The notes beneath the pieces are model-generated. The model was not told where the DNA came from, searched no databases, and saw only the letters and a list, made by a program, of their open reading frames with translations. From Limnephilus marmoratus (Eukaryota; Arthropoda; Insecta; Trichoptera; Limnephilidae), in assembly GCA_917880885.1 (NCBI GenBank), contig OU862918.1, positions 28,171,988 through 28,235,987 of the forward strand: DNA of 64,000 nucleotides, read 5' to 3'. Shown piece by piece: positions 10,571-22,519 of the stretch. The translations under genes and the position numbers were made by a program. Position 1 is the first letter of the stretch. Each line of letters begins with the position of its first letter.

Positions 10571-11055
10571 GGAAAATATTTCATTCTAAATTTTGATTAC
10601 GTAAAATTAGCTTTCATTCTGTGAAACGAGACCGCCCATTTTCAAACATTATTTTCAAATGTCATTTTGTTATGTTGGTATTCTTGTTACTGTACGAAAA
10701 GATGTTAGAGCAAAGCGTAGCAGACTTCATGGGAATTCTAGGTTTGTGTAACATGGTTTGTGATACAAAATAAAGTGCCCCTTTATAACGTCTACTCGCG
10801 TCAAGGCAAGAAAAACATCCCAGTTTTCAAGTAGTTTAGCGGCTACGCTAGGTTTGTGTAACATGGTTTGTGATTCAAAAGAAAGTGCCCGGTACCTTCA
10901 AAATCTTCTAGCCGTTCGTTATACATTCAAGTGTATCAGGAATACCAACATACCAAAATGACAGCGAATGAGCTAATAGTTAATGGCGTACAATCTCACA
11001 AGACGAAAGCTAATTTTAATTTTACGTAATCGAAATTTAGAATGAAATATTTTCC
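10571..11055. mobile_element. palindromic TIR element (MITE candidate)
   Basis: The arms begin GGAAAATATTTCATTCTAAA and end with the complement at 11036-11055. Further matching blocks are gattacgtaaaattagcttt against its inverse and gttggtattc against gaatacc. The arms exceed 100 bp with gaps. No clear target duplication was found. Inside, a 42-bp block repeats with a 110-bp period. Confidence 0.6.
10739..10890. repeat. direct duplication, 110-bp period
   Basis: The block taggtttgtgtaacatggtt and its continuation through aaagtgccc occurs at 10739-10780 and 10849-10890 with two mismatches. It sits in the loop of the palindromic element. Confidence 0.8.
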
Positions 11056-14000
11056 GTTGCCAGCGATCTCCAAAACTTAATCCTTATTTTTGTATTAAAC
11101 TACTTTAGCAGGAATTCCTAGTGAGACAGGCACAGCACAATCACCTATGTATCTTGATAAAAAAAAAAAAAAAAAAATTGCATGCTAGACCGTCAAAAGA
11201 ATGCCTTTTAAACACATTAAGACTGCAATAAATTACAAAAGCGCCAAAATTTAAACCGCGATCGAACCATTTACATTGACCACAGATAATGCAATAAAAA
11301 TATGTTAAATCATGCGCCGGCATTCCGGCCCGATAGGAAGGTGGGTTGACCCACGGACCTGTCTGCGTCTATGACTATGACTGTGTCCATGACGTTGTCT
11401 AGTGCAACAAGTTGGCTAGGTCATGGTAACAACATTCATCGGAGGTAAAAAACGTGGAAGCGGACAGGCTTTTTATTACCGAGCTGATTGCAGTGTTCAC
11501 GAAACGCGGTGCATCTGAAGCACAGTTTCACCTTGTGTTAATTGGATAACTACCTACCAATCCATCAATTTGTTTCTTTATTTTTCACGGTTAAATAGAT
11601 GTAGGACTAGATTTGTATTCATATTTATGTACATCTGCGTAGTATAATAATTCTACTTTTATGTAATATGTACATTTATTAAAATAAAACTACATTTGAG
11701 TCAAAAATCTATTAACACCATAGACATCCAAATGGATAGACGAGAAGCTACAGATGAGGGGTAAAACCAAACTATGAAGGGCGAAGAGGGGAAAGATGAC
11801 TGTGATTCGTTAAAAAATCAATCTGACAGTATATAGGCATCTCGCATTATAATATCACCATTTAGTTCTTAGCAAAATCTGCTTTTGAATGAATAGACCT
11901 TTTTACATGGGAGCGCGATTTGCCCGCCACGTTATTAACATATTTGCGTAGTCCAGATGCGCAAAGTAACCTCGCCCTTTTTCACAGAGGAATATTTTGT
12001 TGCCGTATTTAGTTAAGACACTTTTACAAATGTTTCATAATTTACTTACCCCTGTAACCATTCACGAGCTCACTGGAGAAACGCCCACATTCGCTATAAA
12101 CATATATACTAGGTTATAATGTATAGCACAAGCTCTCATATTTGTTCGTAAAATGTACGATGTTAACTCCGCGCTGGTCAGGACAAGAATGATGACGTCA
12201 CCTTTTTTAGATTCAAGCGAGGCTCTCGTAAATTGAGCTGGCTCCATGGAACCGTTATGGGGAGGGGGAAATAATACGCTTTTATCACTTAGGGCAGGTC
12301 CAGATATATTCAAATGTCCATGATTAACACGCTTAAGTATCTAATATTATTTTCGAACGTTTATTTTCAATAATGAACAACTAAAGAGCAGGGGTCTCAA
12401 AAAGCTATGATCTTGCTGTTGAAACCTCCGTTCTAATTTTCCTGTTACCTCCATTTTCTGTTAAATGCTTCACTTCTGGTTATGAGATAAAGGGCGAGGG
12501 TACAACGGAGTTTTCAGTGGCGGCCCACCTACACCAAACAAAGCTCATTTCAGTCGCGCCTAATAATAAAAATGGCGACCGCACTAGATTATAAATAATG
12601 AGCACCGGATTGATTGGGTTTCACTGATCAACTAATTGTGTCAATCCCCCCGTCTGTTAGCTGCATCAAGTATTGTGATGTATTGCCAACTCTATTTGCG
12701 GGGCACCTGTGGCGGCTGGTGGCATGTGTCCAGGTGGTGGTTGGCCGGAGCGCCATACTTGAGCAGGCGTTACCAGCTTGCCTGAGCATAGACAAGAAAA
12801 CCAGTCGCATTCTGGACTCCGGCTTGTATTACTGCCGCGGAAAGCGAAAGTCATTTTGTTTATTCATATTCGATGCGCTTCCGATCGAAATCGAAAGCTC
12901 ATCGGTGGAGCAAGATTGTTTCGTTTGTTTTTGGTCGGTTTCTTGAAATGCATTTCTTGCTTTGATCGTCTTGTAATAATAAACTACTACGAAAGACGCG
13001 ATATCATTTCTGTAAACAACGAAAAACATCTTTACAAGTTGATATGTGACGACCACTGTAGGAAAAGGGTAAGATCATCGACTCTCCCGAATCCAAAAAG
13101 GGGTCAAAAGAAAAATCACAATTATATTTTGTTTTTGAATCCGAACTACCCGAAGTCAATGCGACTGCCGGTGACCGGTCAACTCAGAATAAAACCAACT
13201 CAGAACCACCTCAGAAAGGTCATAAAGAGTGATGATAATTTTTTTTTTTTAAATTGGTTAAATAGGTTACCTTAGATTAGGGTTACCAGCTATTTTAAAA
13301 TTGTTTTTTCATAGCTTTTAATGACTTTTCAAAGAGTTGATGAGTGACTTGATTTTGAGTTGGCTTGGAACCGAGACTGCCGACTGTGGTACTCCCAGAG
13401 ACTCGTTTTTGGAGGAGTTGATTGCAAATGACTTTAATTTTGGGTGCTTTTTGTGTTTAAGCTGAGATAGATAAATAAATCGTCAGTCTGGTTTCAAAAG
13501 CAACACACGTCTAAGTTAATGTAATTGATTACGAATCAATAACCTTCAGGAGGTAGAACTTAACATTGAGTTAGACTCGACATTTTTCATTCATCCGTAC
13601 ACCGTCAAACAAATGAATTATCAGCTAAAATCTCTACGAATAATCACTTTACCGGATAATGTATTCGATTTCCTGCTCCATTCGACGTTTTCACGCGAAT
13701 GAATGAACAATTACAATCAGCTCGTAGACTTCCCATTCTTCTTGATGTGTTGTTCATCCTCTCCAAATATTTATCATTCACAACGAGTCGTGTAACATTC
13801 TAACTACGACATTCTCGAGCCAGGTTTACAAGACGCGTGGAAGTAAATACTTGAATTCAAATATTATTTTGGAGGAGCACATTGCGATATATGCCATGTG
13901 CTTTGCAATGACAGAACGTTTCCTCGACGTTCTAGAATAAAGCTGCGGTGCTTTCACAGGAATTCAAATGACATTGTCATCAAATGGCAAATAAGCGCCA

Positions 14001-14500
14001 TTTTGTTTTTTTGGACTTCTAAAGTTCTAAGTCCTTTTCAGCTTTTGAACAATCTGTGATCAGCAAAAAGTCCAAACTGTTGTTTTGTTATGTTTGTCAG
14101 CTGATCAACGATTTGATAAGAAGCTGCAATGGACGTAGATTCGCGTTTAACGAGGACATTACCAATGTAAAAAAAAAACAAAATGGCGTGGATAGGTTAC
14201 TATTCGATGACATTGTTGCATTCGAATTTATACTAAACGCCCGGCCCTAACCTAATAACATTTCTTTGAAGTGTCACAAAGGATTTACAAATCACGTCAT
14301 ATTAAGTTTGTTTTGCTTCTGTGATAAACTTGATACTGTTGGTTCTAAATTCGGAATTCCTAACTATTGTACCGCCAGGAAGCAAATCTATGATGTCTGC
14401 AATAGTGCAAACTGACATTCAAGCTATTGCGCCGGTTATGTCGGATGAATGAGCTTTGAAAGAAAAAAAGCTCTGCGGTTGAATCTTGGATAGAATTAAA
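11056..14500. other. intron without recognised element
   Basis: Mixed AT-rich DNA. There is a poly-A tract near 11160. Open frames near 12614-12946 and 12778-13275 lack any recognisable domain. No repeats matching other parts of the window were seen. Confidence 0.45.
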
Positions 14501-14830
14501 AGACGTTTGCTTGCAGTCAAAAGACGAGTCAAATTGTTGCTGGAAGGCCTGAAGGGGCCTAGTTCATATTGAAAATATAGAATAGCAATCATAATGGCAC
14601 GTTTGGTCGCTGGTAACGAGGGGTCATACTTTTATCTGGAGGGGTTAAACTTAGAATAGCAATAATTTTTATCGTTTTTGTTTTCAGTCAGGAGTCATAT
14701 ATCAAATGTCTGGAGGGGTTATGCGTACATTCAAAATCTAGGTAGCAATCGTGTCGAAATTTGCCCGCATTCAATGAGGAGTCAAATTGCTGTCTGGAGA
14801 GGTTAAGCGTTCATTCAAATTCGCGAGAAT
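14500..14830. repeat. degenerate tandem repeat with GTCTGGAGGGGTTA-like core
   Basis: Three or four decayed units share (t)ctggaggggttaa, a gaatagcaat-like segment and (a)ggagtca; cores lie near 14635, 14715 and 14793. Spacing is about 75-85 bp. Confidence 0.45.
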
Positions 14831-15354
14831 CATCAAATAAATAACATTAGAATTGAATGGATACAGTTTTAGCTCTCGTCTCACGCTTGAATTGCCTCTA
14901 TAATTATTTCTGATCGACACCGTCCGCCCTCGACAACACTGCTCAGCATGCGCGCCACATAGCCTATAGTCGGTGAACGCGTGTGTACGAGACTTCCCAT
15001 CGTTATGTCTGGCTGACTTACCCTTCGAGGTAGCTTGCGTCCGCGTGGCCCTCGTACTTCGTAGTGTCGTCTGCAAACTTACGCCAAGGTACAAGAGAGC
15101 CTTACTCAATGCTTTACTCAAGCACTCCAACAAGAGATAAGCCGAAAACCAGTAGATTAATTGGTGATTTTTACTCGATATTTGTACCAGAAAGCCGAAA
15201 ATTGAATTCAACGATGAATTAAGACTATGTGTGGGATTGATTTGCAATTCACGTAGTTGTGAACGATGAATACTTGGAGCAAGAAGATGAATTTGTCTAT
15301 TTGCACAGTGAGTTCTTGAGAGACTATAAAGCCATTGAAAAAATAAGGGAAAAA

Positions 15355-15715
15355 CGTAGAGATTTTTTGAGAGCCAGTGAGACTATGGCATCCCCAATAG
15401 GGGTATGTTGTGAGGCTGAAGGTAGTGGGGAGGAGAAGGAGATTGGAGAGTACCTGGCTATTCAGATCTCGTCACCAAAGCATTTCAAGCAACGTTTCAA
15501 TTCTGAATGGTTGTCTTACACCAGGGCGACACTGAGAGTATCTTCCACTCTGGAACGTGCCGCAAATATGCTATGTATATTATTTTAAATGAATTAATTG
15601 TGAAAGATCACAAATTAATCAAATAAAATTTATTTGCCCACACCGGTATTCGATCCCGCGACCTTCAGATTGCGAATCAAGTGCGGTCGTCAATTACTCT
15701 ATTAATGGTGGACTC
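15355..15715 (-). mobile_element. tRNA-derived SINE, copy 1
   Basis: In minus orientation this has a tRNA-like head with a B-box-like segment (GGTCGCGGGATCGAATACCG at about 15643-15662), then the body shared with 30637..31040. Shared body phrases include gagactatggcatccccaat and ctctggaacgtgccgcaaat. The A-box is degraded. Copies lie at 30637 and, interrupted, at 48606/51815. Confidence 0.75.
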
Positions 15716-16620
15716 TATTATTGTTGTCGCTGATAAAAAAGTTGTCAAAAGAAGCTAGGTTTCTAGGCTAGCAGTTGGTAGTGGCTGTTAGCTGTTACCA
15801 ACCCTGCTGCACGACAGTGAAGCTATGAACGGCTGAGGAAGAATGAAAATAGGCTGAAAGTTATGGATATGTGTTCCCAGAAGACGTAGGTATTTCAAAT
15901 GCAGAAATCCAGAAAGCAAAGTGGGTTGTGTTACACATGAAAGTTAACAAAGCAAGGATTGTGTTTTGTAGCAGTCCTCTTTTAGGTTACCACCGAGGTT
16001 ACCAGTGAATTAGTCCTTCAACGAGATCAATGGCGTAAACTTAACAAAGTTGCCCACAGGTATATGGTTGGTTGTTTCACCTTCGCGAATAAATAAATAC
16101 TCCTTTATCTATAATCAGCCAAGAAACTTAGCCTTTTTCCTGTTGTCAGGTCTGATCTCGTAGACCCCACAAGCAAATGTTCAACTTAAAGTTTTTCAAT
16201 ACAAAAAAGTGACCCGACTCCTTTGAATATGGCGATTTAGATTATCGTGTACGATTTCTTTATCCATTTAATTATTTTTTCGGGCCATTTTTTACGCCAT
16301 ATTTATTAAGATTTTAACCGGTGTTATTTTTTTTATTTATTCACGATCATTAGCACCCATTTATAATGTCGGCAAAAATGACCTTATTCGGATTTTGAAT
16401 GATAGCATATCTTATAACCTTTTCTTTTTTTGTATTGTTAATTAATGTCTGTGAACGATATGGTCGAAAACGACTCATCCTTGTCAAATTGAAGTTTAAT
16501 TAGTTAAAGTGACTACTTCTCTTGTTAAACTGGATGGTAACAGGGTCAGTGGATAACATTGCACCGTTATATATTTAAGATAGTTTTAAATCTTCCAACC
16601 ACGTTTATCCTTAATACACT
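15716..16620. other. intron without recognised element
   Basis: AT-rich sequence; no repeats, RNA genes or recognisable frames were noticed. Confidence 0.4.
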
Positions 16621-16869
16621 ACTAGGTGGTTCCCGGCATGCGTTGCAATGCCATATTCATAGAAATACATTGTTTCTCCCTGAATCGCCTTTCCCGTGCA
16701 TCCCCGTTCCCCTCCCGCGTATCCTTCCTAGCTAGCTTTATAAATTTTAGCCTATACGTTATTCTGATGTATGGGCTATATTATTGTAAATTTTCAGTAG
16801 TTTTTGCGTGAAAGAGTAGCAAACAAATCCATACGAACTTTCGCATTTATAATATTATGTAGTAAGATT
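16621..16869 (-). mobile_element. Helitron-like element, truncated
   Basis: It starts ACTAGGTGGTTCCCGGCATG, the complement of a Helitron 3' end with terminal CTAGT, and carries the cgttcccctccc pyrimidine body. The far end (agtagtttttgcgtgaaaga, then tttataatattatgtagtaa) is a tail often seen in lepidopteran interspersed repeats, so this may be a chimera of two elements. Confidence 0.55.
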
Positions 16870-17649
16870 TACAACTAATCTGTCGGACGTTCACACAGGA
16901 GTCCCTAAGGATAATAATTCCCCTCAGGGTCTATTTCATCTTTGGGGATGCTGTGCGGAGGATCTTTTTATGAAAGGAAAGAGAAGAAGTTCTGGGAAGG
17001 GTAAGGGTATTAAGGGTGGGTAGGAAACTGGGGGTTAATGTGTCCAGAAGTGACGGACGTGTGAATCCATCCCTCCCACTGCAGTGGAAGGCGATGTTTC
17101 GAAAGAGTTCGACTGGAGAGGTCTAGGTTAGGCCTCTCTCAATCAATCTCTCCCGATCCAACCCGCCACGCAGTAGTAGTAAATATTAGAAGAATCACAC
17201 TGGGGGAAGACGAAATAATAGTTAAGTTTAGTAATAGTAGCCAGGTTGTTCCCAACCTTCCTCTTCCCCTCTCTGTTTTCTCCCCGCACAGTAATACCAC
17301 ACGATCCGTAATAATGAGTATTAAAGTAATGAGAATGAGTAATGCGACCATTTCACAGCGGCTGAGAGATTAAAAAACAAAGAAAGTCGTAAAACAAAAT
17401 GATTACTGTTGGTTTCGTTCACCGTTACGCAAATTCATTTTCTTTCAAAAGAGATTCCGCATTGATGAATTTGACCCCTCGAAAAGTGTGTTAAGTGATT
17501 CTGTCCCGCGTGGCTTTTTTGCGAAATACTGTTGTACAGTGTACAGCCCCGTCTCCCGTAACCCTAAAAAAGACATTGGAATTGCAGTCACGTGGACTTG
17601 GTCAATATTGAATAATAAATAATAGCGTGTCGTTGGTTTGCCGGGCACT

Positions 17650-18085
17650 GTGGCTCGTCGATGGGCACTTCTCTCCGAGACCCAAATTTCGGAATAAGTC
17701 ACAACAGATAAGTCCAACCTTGGCTTTAAGACAGTACCCCGGAGACAGCATGTTTCTGTATGACATTAATTATGTTTCTTCCGACAGGTTTCACGACCAA
17801 ACAGAATATTAAAGAAAAGTAAAGGAAAAAACACATACACCTAACCTAAACTAACCTAACCCAACCCAACCTAACCTAACCTTCACTCCTAACACTTCTC
17901 TCCGAGACCCAAATTTCAGAATAAGTCACAACAGATAAGTCCAACCTATTCTTTAAACAATATACCACAGTGACAAATGCTTCTTTATGACATTAATTAA
18001 AATTATGTTTCTTCCGATAGGTTTCACGACCAAACTGAGCAGTGACAAAACAGAATATTGAAGAAAAGTGAGGGAAAAAACACAC
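17650..18085. repeat. local direct duplication (~235-bp period)
   Basis: Two copies, about 17650-17835 and 17886-18085, share cacttctctccgagacccaa, aagtcacaacagataagtcc, atgacattaatta and ggtttcacgaccaaac in the same order. They are separated by CCTAA-type repeats. Each ends in the run gaaaaaacacac / CCTAA. Confidence 0.85.
17839..17882. repeat. interstitial CCTAA (insect telomere-type) repeats
   Basis: A run of ctaacctaa, ctaaccc and caacccaacctaac units, i.e. degenerate (CCTAA)n, complement of the insect telomere repeat TTAGG. More units (cctaaacc, aacctaacctatt) follow the MITE at 18239-18267. Confidence 0.75.
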
Positions 18086-18091
18086 ACCTAA

Positions 18092-18238
18092 GGGAACGTA
18101 CCCATACTACATGACCATTTTTTTTTGCAATTTTTAACCCCCCTCCCCCTGGTGACCAAAAGCCTACGCTCATTTATACCAAGCGTGGTATTTCGAAGAC
18201 CCCCCCCCGAACAGGTCACGTAGTATGGGTACGTTCCC
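18092..18238. mobile_element. Harbinger-like MITE, family 2, copy 3
   Basis: Same long TIRs (GGGAACGTACCCATACTAC at the left, the complement at the right) and C-run interior as 7259 and 9500. TAA is duplicated at 18089-18091 and 18239-18241. It inserted in CCTAA-type repeat DNA, whose TAA supplied the target site. Confidence 0.85.
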
Positions 18239-18284
18239 TAACCTAAACCAACATAACCTAACCTATTATTAGACCACAGATAGA

Positions 18285-18714
18285 GACTCCAGATACTAAT
18301 GTCTACAGCCTGTATGTCGGACGAATATCTGCAGCTCATATGTTGAACTAATATCTACGAACTTCAGAGTGTTGACTAATATCTACAGAGCTAAGGTCGG
18401 ACGAATATCTATGACGGTCCCAGTGTTGACTAATATCTACAGAGCGTAGATTGAACTAATATCTACAGAGCGTAGGTTGGACTAATCAGCTAAATGTGTC
18501 CAGTAGTCCGATATTAGGGATTTTTACATGCATACTTACATAAATTAAGTTTTTTAAACTGCATACGCAATATTACATTCTGCCAAATGCTATACATAAT
18601 TGCAAATCCAACCTCTGCCAGTGCTGTAGATATTCGTCAACACTTTGGTTCTCATAGATATTAGTTCGATTTTTTCAGTTTTTGGAATTCCTGTAGATAT
18701 TAGAAGACGCCTCC
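18285..18714. mobile_element. iteron-bearing TIR element, copy A
   Basis: This 430-bp element is flanked by CAGATAGA (18277-18284) and CAGAGAGA (18715-18722), 7 of 8 identical. Its left part repeats (g)actaatatctacag-like motifs about seven times; the right end has three in inverted orientation (gtagatattcg, atagatattag, gtagatattag). It has no coding capacity. Copy B lies at 44898..45281. An 8-bp TSD suggests a hAT or P-like transposase, but the termini (GACTCC / GCCTCC) do not match a type I can name. Confidence 0.75.
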
Positions 18715-18722
18715 CAGAGAGA

Positions 18723-20980
18723 TACACACGCGAGATTTACTATGAACCATTATAAGCATGACACCGCTCGCTCAAAAGTGTCGCCAACATCGTTGGTCCA
18801 TTCTACAGCATACTGCCTTGCGTTTGTTTCTATCTACACACCAAACGCATAACTTTCATTGGCTTTGCCGTTGTTTTAATCCTTGTAGTTTGACCATAGC
18901 CCAGCACGCTTCCTTGCTACATCTTTCTTTGTTTCTAGTATCTATGTTTGCCAACTTCAGCAATGCATATTATCAAATTCAATGAGACAATAATATTATG
19001 AACCTACCTAAGTACATACATACATACACAAAATATTTTTAAATGGTTGGGTGGCTTCGGAAAAACAAAGTGTATTATTTGTATTTGTTGCATTTAATCT
19101 AATTATAACAAGCCACAATGCAACTGCACTTCATGTGGGCGTTATTGTTTGCTAACACTAAAATAGGTTTTAATCATAAGTCTTTGAAAACTTGCTGGAC
19201 TATTTGTTCAACTTTTTGGGTTTACATAAAAATCTCACTGTCCTAATAATAATTTAAAGAAACGTTTCTCTTTACTGTCTACGTTTTATCATTCCAATTA
19301 TGTCATCATAAAATAGGTGATTTCTACCTCAAATATTAATATTAATTAATTAAAATATTAATTTGCAACATTATTTTATAGCAAAAGCTTAAAGCCTCTG
19401 CCTTCTCTTCTAGATGGCGCCTTGTAGTGAAGAACCCATTTCGGAAGATACGTGATTTAATTATTATTACGCAGTCCCTTGTGTCTTGTACGCACTTTAC
19501 ATTCAGGATTAGTACAACGAGTACTTACTCGCATATTATTTCATACATCTGACTGATTTAATTCAAATGCGCCATACGCACTTCTAAATATCAACTGGTT
19601 AGATACAGTAGGCATTAGCATAAAGGTGCGTAAAAAATCACCACTCAAATGATTAAATTACCAAACAGTTAACCCGAGGATACCTGTAAGATATTTATGG
19701 GTCAGTTAAAATAATTGAAATCGATTTACTATAAATTTATCGGAGACACGAACACCTTCTTGATGAGCTGTTTCAATAATGGCCTATTTCTCATACAGTA
19801 TTAATTACGTGATTTATAATAAACATACGTATTGCGCCTCTTCGATTATTGGTTTTTTTTATACCTCTATTAATTTCGAACAAATAGTAAGACAATAATC
19901 GTAAAGTTGACACAATTTTCAATATTGTACGTACATTAATTCGTTGATTGTGCGTATTATCGTAAACCTCAAACAAATTATTGATAATAAATTCACACAT
20001 TTCAATGCGCGCGTATTCGCCTGTGTCAACATTTTGACTTAAATTATTTGTTTTGTGTAAATTGACTTTAATTACATTTAATTTTTATTTGTATTTTAAG
20101 TCGCTGTTTCACAAGTTAAATCCAAAACTGCCGGACACTGGGCGACTAAAGGCCGAATAAAGGCAATCAAAATTTAAATTACCTCTAGTAATACTATACC
20201 ATCTGTAAAAGCGATGAAAGGTATTGGTATATGGTATAGGAGCATATTTACGGATTCAATAACTTGCTGATAATGCGATGGTGTTGAAGACAGTTAATTC
20301 GTAGTTGGTTCAGGAAATTAAACTGGAAAAGTTTACGAATTGCTCAATCTGTTTTGAAAACTGTGCTTAGCAGGTAGGTCAAACAGTAATCGCGGATCGC
20401 TTACACTTTATGTGGTGATATCAAAATAAGTAGCCACTTAAGTCCAACTTTGAGTGTTGCCGATGTATTAATTGATGGGATGTTTATTGACAGTCTAGAC
20501 ACGATTTCTCTTATTCCCTTTATCTTTTATTTGATCAATTTGTCAAATTAATGTCACCTCAAGGGCGCCTACGAAATTAGTTTTTATTCTTGTAAACATA
20601 ATGTTTTAAATATACCATTATAGTATCTAAATTATAAACATTTTCCATAAATTTTGTCAGGTATCGATAGTAGTTCCCTACTCGGTGTTATTTAATAATA
20701 GCTTACAGGTACGTGTGAAAGCATTTACGTGTTTGTACATCATTGTATCATACCATCATTGCCATAACCTGATTCTGATCTTCTTTCTGATTACTACCTA
20801 TAATTCTTTGTCTTCTACGTGAGGTTTACATTATCATTTGCATTTAAAAAGGAACAAGAATTAGTCGAAGTCATCGACATAGTCGTAGCGGATTCTATTC
20901 TTTGTGACTACTTATTTCTTAAAATTTTTCCTCTTGATGAAAAAAGGATGTCTACAATATGTAACATCACGTGTTTGTTA
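18723..20980. other. intron without recognised element
   Basis: AT-rich unique-looking sequence with a short palindromic AT stretch near 19336-19365. No coding or RNA gene is supported. Confidence 0.4.
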
Positions 20981-21429
20981 TCTTTTGTATAATGAACATT
21001 GTACCTGCCTACATAAAGGAGCTAATACATCTGTCATGGCTGATTCCATACCGACTATCATTTTGTCAGCTGACTTTTCGCACAAGAAGTTATTAACATC
21101 AGCTTTGTTCCATTTCGCTTATTACCTCTGACCAGGTAAAGGTGATGTGTCGTTGGTAGTTTGTTTTGGTTAGGTTAAGTGTATTGTAACTTGTATCTCA
21201 TTATCTTACCTGCATAAAGAAGCAAATACATCTGTCGTGGCTGATTCTGTATTGACTATTATCTCTTGTGTCAGCTGCCTTTTCTTTTCCCACAAGACGT
21301 TGCGAAAAAGTCGTCAATTAAACCGCTGCATAGCTTCATTTCGATGTGGCCAGGTGATGGTAATAACTAATAACATATTAATTGTTTTGTGTTTAATTTG
21401 TGGAACTCCATTTAATTTTTAAAAATTTA

Positions 21430-22036
21430 ATTTAATAATATGGTTGTCAAGTTCTGCAAGTTTTTTAGTATTTATTTTTATTACAGCTGTTTCGGCTTAC
21501 AAGGCCATACTCAAACTGTGGTTGATTTTAAATGTCAATTTTTGAAGGTGTCTAAATTGCCGATCTTATTACCGATTAGGGGCCATCCATAAATTGCGTC
21601 ACACCTTAAGGAGGGAGGGGGAGTAGATAAGTGTGACAAGGGGTATGGGGGGGGTCCATCATCTCTGTGACAAGGGGTACGGGGGTCATCATCTCTGTGA
21701 CGTCACATGTAAAAAAAATTGAACTACCGTTTTGATTATTTTTAAATGTAAAATTGCAAAATATGTGACGTCACACTAGGGGGAAGGGGGTCTCACAAAT
21801 GTGACGATGTGTGACAGGGACGGGCGGGGTAAAAAAATTATGAACTTCGTGTGGCTTAATTTATGGATGGCCACTTAAACCAATTTGCTAAAACACACAT
21901 TGAGACATTCTGTTGGATCTTATAAACAAGTCGTCTCAAAGTGGTTTAACCACAGTATGAAAATGGCCTTGTAAGCCGAAACAGCTGTAACAAAAATAAT
22001 TAATAAAATACTTGCAGAACTTGATAATAATATTAA
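21430..22036. mobile_element. inverted-repeat element hosting a Harbinger-like MITE
   Basis: Left arm gttctgcaag plus ttacagctgtttcggcttac and aaggccat reappear inverted at 21930-22033 (gtaagccgaaacagctgtaa and cttgcagaac). The arms are about 100 bp. The MITE at 21579..21874 sits between them. Non-coding. Confidence 0.65.
21579..21874. mobile_element. Harbinger-like MITE, family 3, copy 1
   Basis: TIRs GGGGCCATCCATAAATTGCG and the complement of GTGGCCATCCATAAATTAAG are flanked by TTA (21576-21578 and 21875-21877). The interior has G-runs and two TGACGTCA palindromes. Second copy at 62028..62321, also with TTA. Confidence 0.8.
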
Positions 22037-22199
22037 AAAAATTAAATGGTCAAAATATGTCGTTGGTAGTTGGGTTAGGTTAGGTATAGTTAATACGTTC
22101 AGTCATACTTGATGGCGTACTTGTGAATTTAATTTCTTCTGTCAGCTGCGTTTTGGTCGCAGTTTTGCTCCATTTCGTTGATTACCTCTGACCAGGTAA

Positions 22200-22345
22200 T
22201 GTGCGGTTGGTTGGTGCCATGGGGGCCCGGACCACCTGTCCCCGCCCAGCAGCTGCCGCGGCGGGCAGGTGGCGGAGCGGCCCCGGTCTCTGCGCCCGCC
22301 ATGTGCCCGGGCCCGAGCCCCGAGCCCCGAATGCCGAAACTCACC
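22200..22345. other. isolated GC/CpG-rich block
   Basis: About 140 bp is strongly GC-rich (ccgcggcgggcaggtggcgg, gcccgggcccgagccccgag) in an otherwise AT-rich intron. Both strands are open and read as Pro/Ala/Gly-rich peptide with no recognised domain. It could be a CpG-type regulatory block, an unannotated exon, or a piece of foreign or repeat DNA. No splice sites with good consensus frame it convincingly. Confidence 0.35.
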
Positions 22346-22519
22346 CAATATCCTACCACTATATTTAGAGCGGATTTATCAATGCCGAATATACTGGTTG
22401 CCTGAGTTTCTCAAAACTATTTAACTCATCGCACCTTTTTCAAGAATATCTTTCTTACGTATTACTTTTTAAATACTTTAATTTGAGGTTGACTATCATC
22501 ATGTAGTAAAAAACATATT

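Larger units (their letters stand above)
20985..22200. repeat. diverged local repeat, three units around an inverted-repeat element
   Basis: Units near 20997-21165, 21205-21365 and 22055-22200 share tacctgcctacataaagga-like text, acatctgtc(a/g)tggctgattc, tcagctg.cttt, ccatttcg.ttattacctctg and gtgtcgttggtagtt. Units 2 and 3 are separated by the element at 21430..22036. Confidence 0.55.

Noticed and set aside
12614..13275. Two overlapping + frames of 110 and 165 codons
   Set aside because: No recognisable domain and mixed base composition; no supporting splice or homology signal.
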